From: Flavobacteriaceae bacterium
GTDB taxonomy: Bacteria; Bacteroidota; Bacteroidia; Flavobacteriales; Flavobacteriaceae
Direction: 5' to 3'
Length of the DNA stretch: 35,166 nt
Assembly: GCA_021647405.1 (NCBI GenBank)
Contig: JAKIUU010000028.1
Coordinates: 1 to 35,166, forward strand
Positions 32,112-35,166 of this stretch are shown in pieces. Below the pieces are notes generated by a model. That model did not search any database. It saw only the letters and a list, made by a program, of their open reading frames with translations, and was not told where the DNA came from. Numbering within the stretch: the stretch's first letter is position 1; each line of letters begins with the position of its first letter. Made by a program: the position numbers and the translations under genes.

Positions 32112-33611
32112 TTAACTTTTAAATATTTTTAATTTGGTACCAGGTTTTAATTGTCTGCTGTTCCAAATATTGTTCCAATCCTTTATTTGTTGCGTACTTA
32201 TTTTAGGATATTTCTGTGCAATACTCCAAAGTGAATCTCCTTTTTTAACAACATAAATACTGTATTTCCCTTTTGGGAGGCTTTTTTTAGTCCTCTTTTT
32301 TGCTGCTGGCGGAAAGCGTCTTGGGTAAATAGTTAAACGCTGTCCTATACGTAGGTTATTGCTTTTTAGTCTGTTCCATTGTTTTAATTTTCTGACACTT
32401 ACACCATGCCTATTGGCTATTTTACCTAGATAATCGCCATTTTTAACCCGATACCGAATGCGGTTATTAAGTTCAAAATATCTGGGCAAAGGTTTTTCGC
32501 GAGCGGCTGCATCGGCAGCGGCATAGGCATAAATAGAATCTTCGTTGGTTACAAAGACGCCTGCCAAATCATAGGGCAAACGCAAGGCATAATGACGCCC
32601 TTTTAAATACGGAATAATACCCAATTTGTACTGCGGATTGAGTTGCCAAAGCAGTGTGTTGTCTGTATTTAAAACCTTATTTATTTGTGCAAAAGTCAAC
32701 TGTCTTTTAACGCGAATGGTATCTGTTTCAAAATAGGAAATTGAAAAGGCGTTAGGACGCAAATTGTGTTCTTTGGCATACTCAAAAATGTACATGGTGG
32801 CATAAAAAGCAGGCACATAACCTTGTGTTTCTCTAGGTAAATAAGGGCGGATATTCCAGTAATTTTTATATCCACCAGAACGCCTAATGGCTTTGGTTAC
32901 ATTACCTGGACCTGAATTATAGGCAGCCAATGCCAAATCCCAATCGTCAAATGTTTTGTAAAGACTTGATAAATATTTACAAGCCGCTTCGGTAGATTTT
33001 AAAGGGTCGGCACGCTCATCGACATATGAACTGACTTTTAAATCGAACATCTTGCCCGTACTGTACATAAATTGCCACAAACCTTTGGCGCCAGCTCCCG
33101 ATCGTGCATTGGGTCTTAAAGCCGACTCTACTATGGCCAAATACTTCATTTCAAGAGGAATATCATATTTGTCTAACTGCTCTTCAAACAAAGGAAAATA
33201 ATATTTGGCCTTTGTCATGAGGTTCATTAAATGTTTTTGACGCTTTTTTAAGTAGGTTTTAATAACACGTTCTAACACAGGGTTATAAGCAATATTAAAT
33301 GGCGAGTTGTGGTGTAAGCTGTCCAAGCGATTTTTTAATTTTGACGTAAATAAGCTGTCGGGAACAAAGGGTAATAATTCGGCATTCGGAATTACAAAAG
33401 CCAAACTATCATACAAAGGCGAATTGTATTTTGCTGCCAACCAAACGCTGTCCATTTTGCGTGTAATTTCATAGTCTTTTAAGACTTTGGCTATATCAGA
33501 AATTTTATCAGGATTTTTAAGACTGTCTTTGGGTGTTTCTTGGAGAACATTTGTCTGACCAAAAATCAAAAACGGAAAAATAAAAATATATATAAGCAGG
33601 TGTTTTTTCAT
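32112..33611 (-). CDS. LysM lytic transglycosylase (MltD-like)
   Basis: Cleaves the glycan strands of peptidoglycan to 1,6-anhydro products in the periplasm. 499 aa: signal peptide (MKKHLLIYIFIFPFLIFGQ), N-terminal helical region, an SLT domain (about 140-265) with catalytic Glu162 in AIVESALRP, GLWQFM (177-182) and AYNSGPGNV (230-238), then two LysM domains (about 386-430 and 452-497, the second opening VVKKGDSLWSIAQKY) that bind peptidoglycan. The region between (about 300-385) is typical of MltD-like enzymes. First gene of the unit with the DUF4837 lipoprotein. Confidence 0.95.
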   Translation of the reverse strand: MKKHLLIYIFIFPFLIFGQTNVLQETPKDSLKNPDKISDIAKVLKDYEITRKMDSVWLAAKYNSPLYDSLAFVIPNAELLPFVPDSLFTSKLKNRLDSLHHNSPFNIAYNPVLERVIKTYLKKRQKHLMNLMTKAKYYFPLFEEQLDKYDIPLEMKYLAIVESALRPNARSGAGAKGLWQFMYSTGKMFDLKVSSYVDERADPLKSTEAACKYLSSLYKTFDDWDLALAAYNSGPGNVTKAIRRSGGYKNYWNIRPYLPRETQGYVPAFYATMYIFEYAKEHNLRPNAFSISYFETDTIRVKRQLTFAQINKVLNTDNTLLWQLNPQYKLGIIPYLKGRHYALRLPYDLAGVFVTNEDSIYAYAAADAAAREKPLPRYFELNNRIRYRVKNGDYLGKIANRHGVSVRKLKQWNRLKSNNLRIGQRLTIYPRRFPPAAKKRTKKSLPKGKYSIYVVKKGDSLWSIAQKYPKISTQQIKDWNNIWNSRQLKPGTKLKIFKS

Positions 33612-33673
33612 AAAAAAAGAATAGTAATTACGGCACTAAGTTATAAAGATTTTAAGCAAAAAGTATGCCTATT

Positions 33674-34510
33674 TTAATTTTCTAATTGTAGGTATAGCCA
33701 ATCGCTAATAACATTCAGCATTTCTGTGCGACACACATCGTTGTGTAATTCGTGGTAAGCCCCTTCAAAAAGTTTGATTGAAGCCTGCCCGTTACTATTA
33801 TCTGCAAATTCTTTTGTGGCTTTATGGTCTATTATTTTGTCACCTGTACCGTGTAAAAGTAAAGTGTTAACTTGTAAATCTTGAGCATGTTCTAAAGCCC
33901 ATTGTCCAGTTTCAATAAATTTTATAGAATAGTTGGGACTAATCTTATCGTGCACCAAAGAGTCGTTAATATAGGCAACTACCTCTTCGGGTATTCTAGA
34001 AATGTTATTAGGATTCAACTCATTAGACATGGTTAAGCCTGGGGCTATTTTATATAAAAGTTTCCCAATTTTAAGTTTTAAAGCAGGTGGTTGAAAAGCC
34101 AAACGCAAAAACGGACTCGTAGCGATGACGCCCTTAAAAGGATGCTTGCGTCGCAACACGTAATTCAGAACCACATTACCACCCATACTATGGCCGTATA
34201 AAAATAAAGGTTTGCCATTAAAGAGTTTCTTACTCTTTATAATGACTTCTGTAACGCAGGTTAAAACACTGTCAAAATTAGGATTATGTCCGCGCTTCCC
34301 TTTTGTTTTGCCGTGACCGAATTGGTCGTAACCTACTACGGCATACCCATTTTTAAGCAAATGGGGAATAACACTTCTTTCGTAACGCCCAATATGCTCA
34401 CCCATACCATGAATTAAAATGATAACAGCTTTAGGCGGTGTTTTAGGTTGCCAATAACGGCTATAGATTTGGGTATCGGAAACTGTAAAATGAAAGGTTT
34501 GAGAGGTCAT
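33674..34510 (-). CDS. alpha/beta hydrolase, monoacylglycerol-lipase-like
   Basis: Serine hydrolase of the Hydrolase_4/monoglyceride lipase group, 278 aa, cytoplasmic (no signal). Oxyanion loop HGMGEH (34-39), nucleophile elbow GHSMGG with Ser108, acid Asp224 in LLHGTGDKI, and His253 in AYHELHND: the triad is complete. The substrate is probably monoacylglycerols or lysophospholipids. Its 5' region (about 27 codons plus promoter) has a decayed tandem copy at 34577-34715, so the locus was once duplicated. Monocistronic, reading from a -7 element at 34525-34532. ATG start. Confidence 0.92.
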   Translation of the reverse strand: MTSQTFHFTVSDTQIYSRYWQPKTPPKAVIILIHGMGEHIGRYERSVIPHLLKNGYAVVGYDQFGHGKTKGKRGHNPNFDSVLTCVTEVIIKSKKLFNGKPLFLYGHSMGGNVVLNYVLRRKHPFKGVIATSPFLRLAFQPPALKLKIGKLLYKIAPGLTMSNELNPNNISRIPEEVVAYINDSLVHDKISPNYSIKFIETGQWALEHAQDLQVNTLLLHGTGDKIIDHKATKEFADNSNGQASIKLFEGAYHELHNDVCRTEMLNVISDWLYLQLEN

Positions 34511-34524
34511 ATATTATATTTCCT

Positions 34525-34532
34525 CAAAAATA
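34525..34532 (-). promoter_or_regulatory. -7 element of the hydrolase gene
   Basis: TATTTTTG on the minus strand (TAnnTTTG), 15 bases before the ATG. The same element precedes the decayed copy at 34708-34715. No -33 TTG is present; a palindrome occupies the region upstream. Confidence 0.5.
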
Positions 34533-34554
34533 AGAAAATAAATAAGATTTAATT

Positions 34555-34587
34555 AGACCTACTAGGTTTTTAAAACCTAGTAGGTCT
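34555..34587. repeat. perfect 33-bp palindrome upstream of the hydrolase gene
   Basis: 16-base arms AGACCTACTAGGTTTT (34555-34570) and AAAACCTAGTAGGTCT (34572-34587) around a single T. No mismatches. Shaped like the REP-type hairpins dispersed in flavobacterial genomes; it could also block or end transcription. Confidence 0.9.
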
Positions 34588-34693
34588 GAAAACATTTAAA
34601 TGTGTATCGCCCTTTGGGGGCTGTTTTGGGTTGCCAATAGTGGCCAAATAGTTGTGTGTTGGCAACTGTAAAATGAAAAGTAGGAGAGGGCAT
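34577..34693 (-). pseudogene. remnant of a second alpha/beta hydrolase gene (5' end only)
   Basis: ATG at 34691-34693 opens MPSPTFHFTVANTQLFGHYW-QPKTAPK, aligning with residues 1-27 of the intact hydrolase at 18 of 27 positions with mostly conservative changes (I/L, Y/F, D/N). Similarity stops near 34613; the frame runs on to a TAG at 34577-34579 inside the palindrome. The rest of the gene, including the catalytic triad, is missing. Confidence 0.85.
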
Positions 34694-34707
34694 AAATTAT
34701 GTTTCCT

Positions 34708-34715
34708 CAAAAATA
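34708..34715 (-). promoter_or_regulatory. -7 element of the hydrolase remnant
   Basis: TATTTTTG, the counterpart of 34525-34532; the surrounding TTTTTGAGGAAA is shared by both copies. Confidence 0.4.
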
Positions 34716-34727
34716 GGAAATTTATAT

Positions 34728-34760
34728 AACTCTGATAGGGTTCAAAACCCTATCAGAGTT
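34728..34760. repeat. second perfect palindrome, upstream of the hydrolase remnant
   Basis: 15-base arms AACTCTGATAGGGTT (34728-34742) and AACCCTATCAGAGTT (34746-34760) around CAA. Same size and relative position as the palindrome at 34555-34587, but a different arm sequence. Confidence 0.9.
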
Positions 34761-34775
34761 TAAAGTTCAAGTTTT

Positions 34776-34800
34776 AAAAAGGGGATTTTTCCCCTTTTTT
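34776..34800. terminator. bidirectional intrinsic terminator
   Basis: AAAAAGGGG (34776-34784) / CCCCTTTTTT (34791-34800) around ATTTTT. It would stop transcripts in both directions; on the minus strand it would end any RNA started near 35065. Confidence 0.8.
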
Positions 34801-34969
34801 CAAAAAAAAACCTAAAAAGCTTCTGTAGTAGTTTTTTTTTTTTTAGCTTTGTCCTGAAACAAATTAAGACCTTCCTAAAAAGGAGAAAACATTCCTGTTT
34901 TTAACTTTTTATTATTTTTATTCCTAGTGTAATTTAACGAAAAATTATGCCATTATTTGGTGTAAAGAA

Positions 34970-35066
34970 AACCTCTGTTGCTTTGGCAATAGAGAAACAA
35001 AAAGGACAAACTATATGTTTAACTTAAAACCGTATAACTATGACATAGCTAAATAACAACAGAGGA
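34970..35066 (-). ncRNA. candidate structured non-coding RNA
   Basis: On the minus strand TATATTTG (35070-35077) predicts a start at about 35060-35066. There the sequence CCTCTGTTG (35057-35065) begins, and its perfect complement CAACAGAGG lies 76 bases further on (34972-34980), closing a long stem around small internal pairs such as CTATG-T-CATAG. No -33 TTG at the right spacing and no real ORF. A transcript could run on to the terminator at 34776-34800. I cannot assign it to a known RNA family by eye. Confidence 0.3.
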
Positions 35067-35166
35067 CTACAAATATATGTTTTTTAGTTAGAAAATGCCT
35101 CGTCAAAACCTAGCTTTTTATTTTTAAAGGGTTAGAGATTTTTTCAAGATAACTAAAAAGCAATCA

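Noticed and set aside
34947..35027. 26-codon plus-strand frame beginning MPLFGVKKTSVAL
   Set aside because: Too short, no recognisable motif, and it overlaps the candidate structured RNA on the other strand.
34970..35066. Reading the GTTGTTATTT... stretch as a tracrRNA or single CRISPR repeat
   Set aside because: No repeat array, no cas gene and no second copy of the sequence in the window.

Overview
The window comes from an AT-rich member of the Bacteroidota, most likely a Flavobacteriaceae species. The evidence is: (1) several Bacteroidota-restricted families (DUF5686 with a carboxypeptidase-regulatory-like domain, DUF4837, DUF2723/GT117); (2) the gene orders rplM-rpsI-rpsB-tsf / pyrH-frr and rimP-nusA-infB; (3) repeated matches to the Bacteroidota promoter consensus TTG-N(17-20)-TAnnTTTG; and (4) starts preceded by A/T-rich leaders instead of Shine-Dalgarno sequences. 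Most of the window is chromosomal core. I see no phage, integron, CRISPR array or transposase gene.

Layout. 1-203: no gene seen. 203-3431 (-): rfbA behind an RND/MMPL exporter, from one good promoter. 3513-6035 (-): DUF5686 outer-membrane-type protein. 6129-10393 (-): translation block frr, pyrH, tsf, rpsB, rpsI, rplM, with an intrinsic terminator between tsf and pyrH. 10626-12685 (-): DUF3179 lipoprotein translationally coupled to a small outer-membrane protein. 12762-15578 (-): polA, whose proofreading site looks destroyed. 15780-20266 (+): a signalling island with a five-PAS histidine kinase, a NarL/LuxR response regulator, and a shorter kinase paralogue that keeps the phospho-acceptor His but has lost the ATP-binding site. 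20267-20746: a 480-bp gene-free gap rich in nested inverted repeats. 20747-21043 (+): a cysteine-free thioredoxin-fold protein, overlapping tail-to-tail a polysaccharide deacetylase (21018-21683, -) that sits behind a DUF2723 glycosyltransferase (21686-24757, -). 24931-25001 (+): tRNA-Gln with clear promoter and terminator. 25195-26235 (+): guaC. 26519-31043 (+): rimP-nusA-infB, with a terminator-shaped hairpin inside the leader. 31137-33611 (-): DUF4837 lipoprotein and a LysM lytic transglycosylase. 33674-34510 (-): alpha/beta hydrolase. 34511-35166: no intact gene, but a decayed second copy of the hydrolase 5' end with its promoter, two perfect palindromes, a terminator and a possible structured RNA.

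Most worth following: the Spo0B-like kinase paralogue beside an intact PAS kinase/response regulator pair; the attenuator-like rimP leader; the loss of the PolA exonuclease carboxylates; the duplicated hydrolase-promoter-palindrome unit; and the unexplained structured intergenic segments at 20394-20617, 26286-26420, 10501-10612 and 34970-35066. All functional statements come from reading the sequence and from family knowledge; no database search was run.
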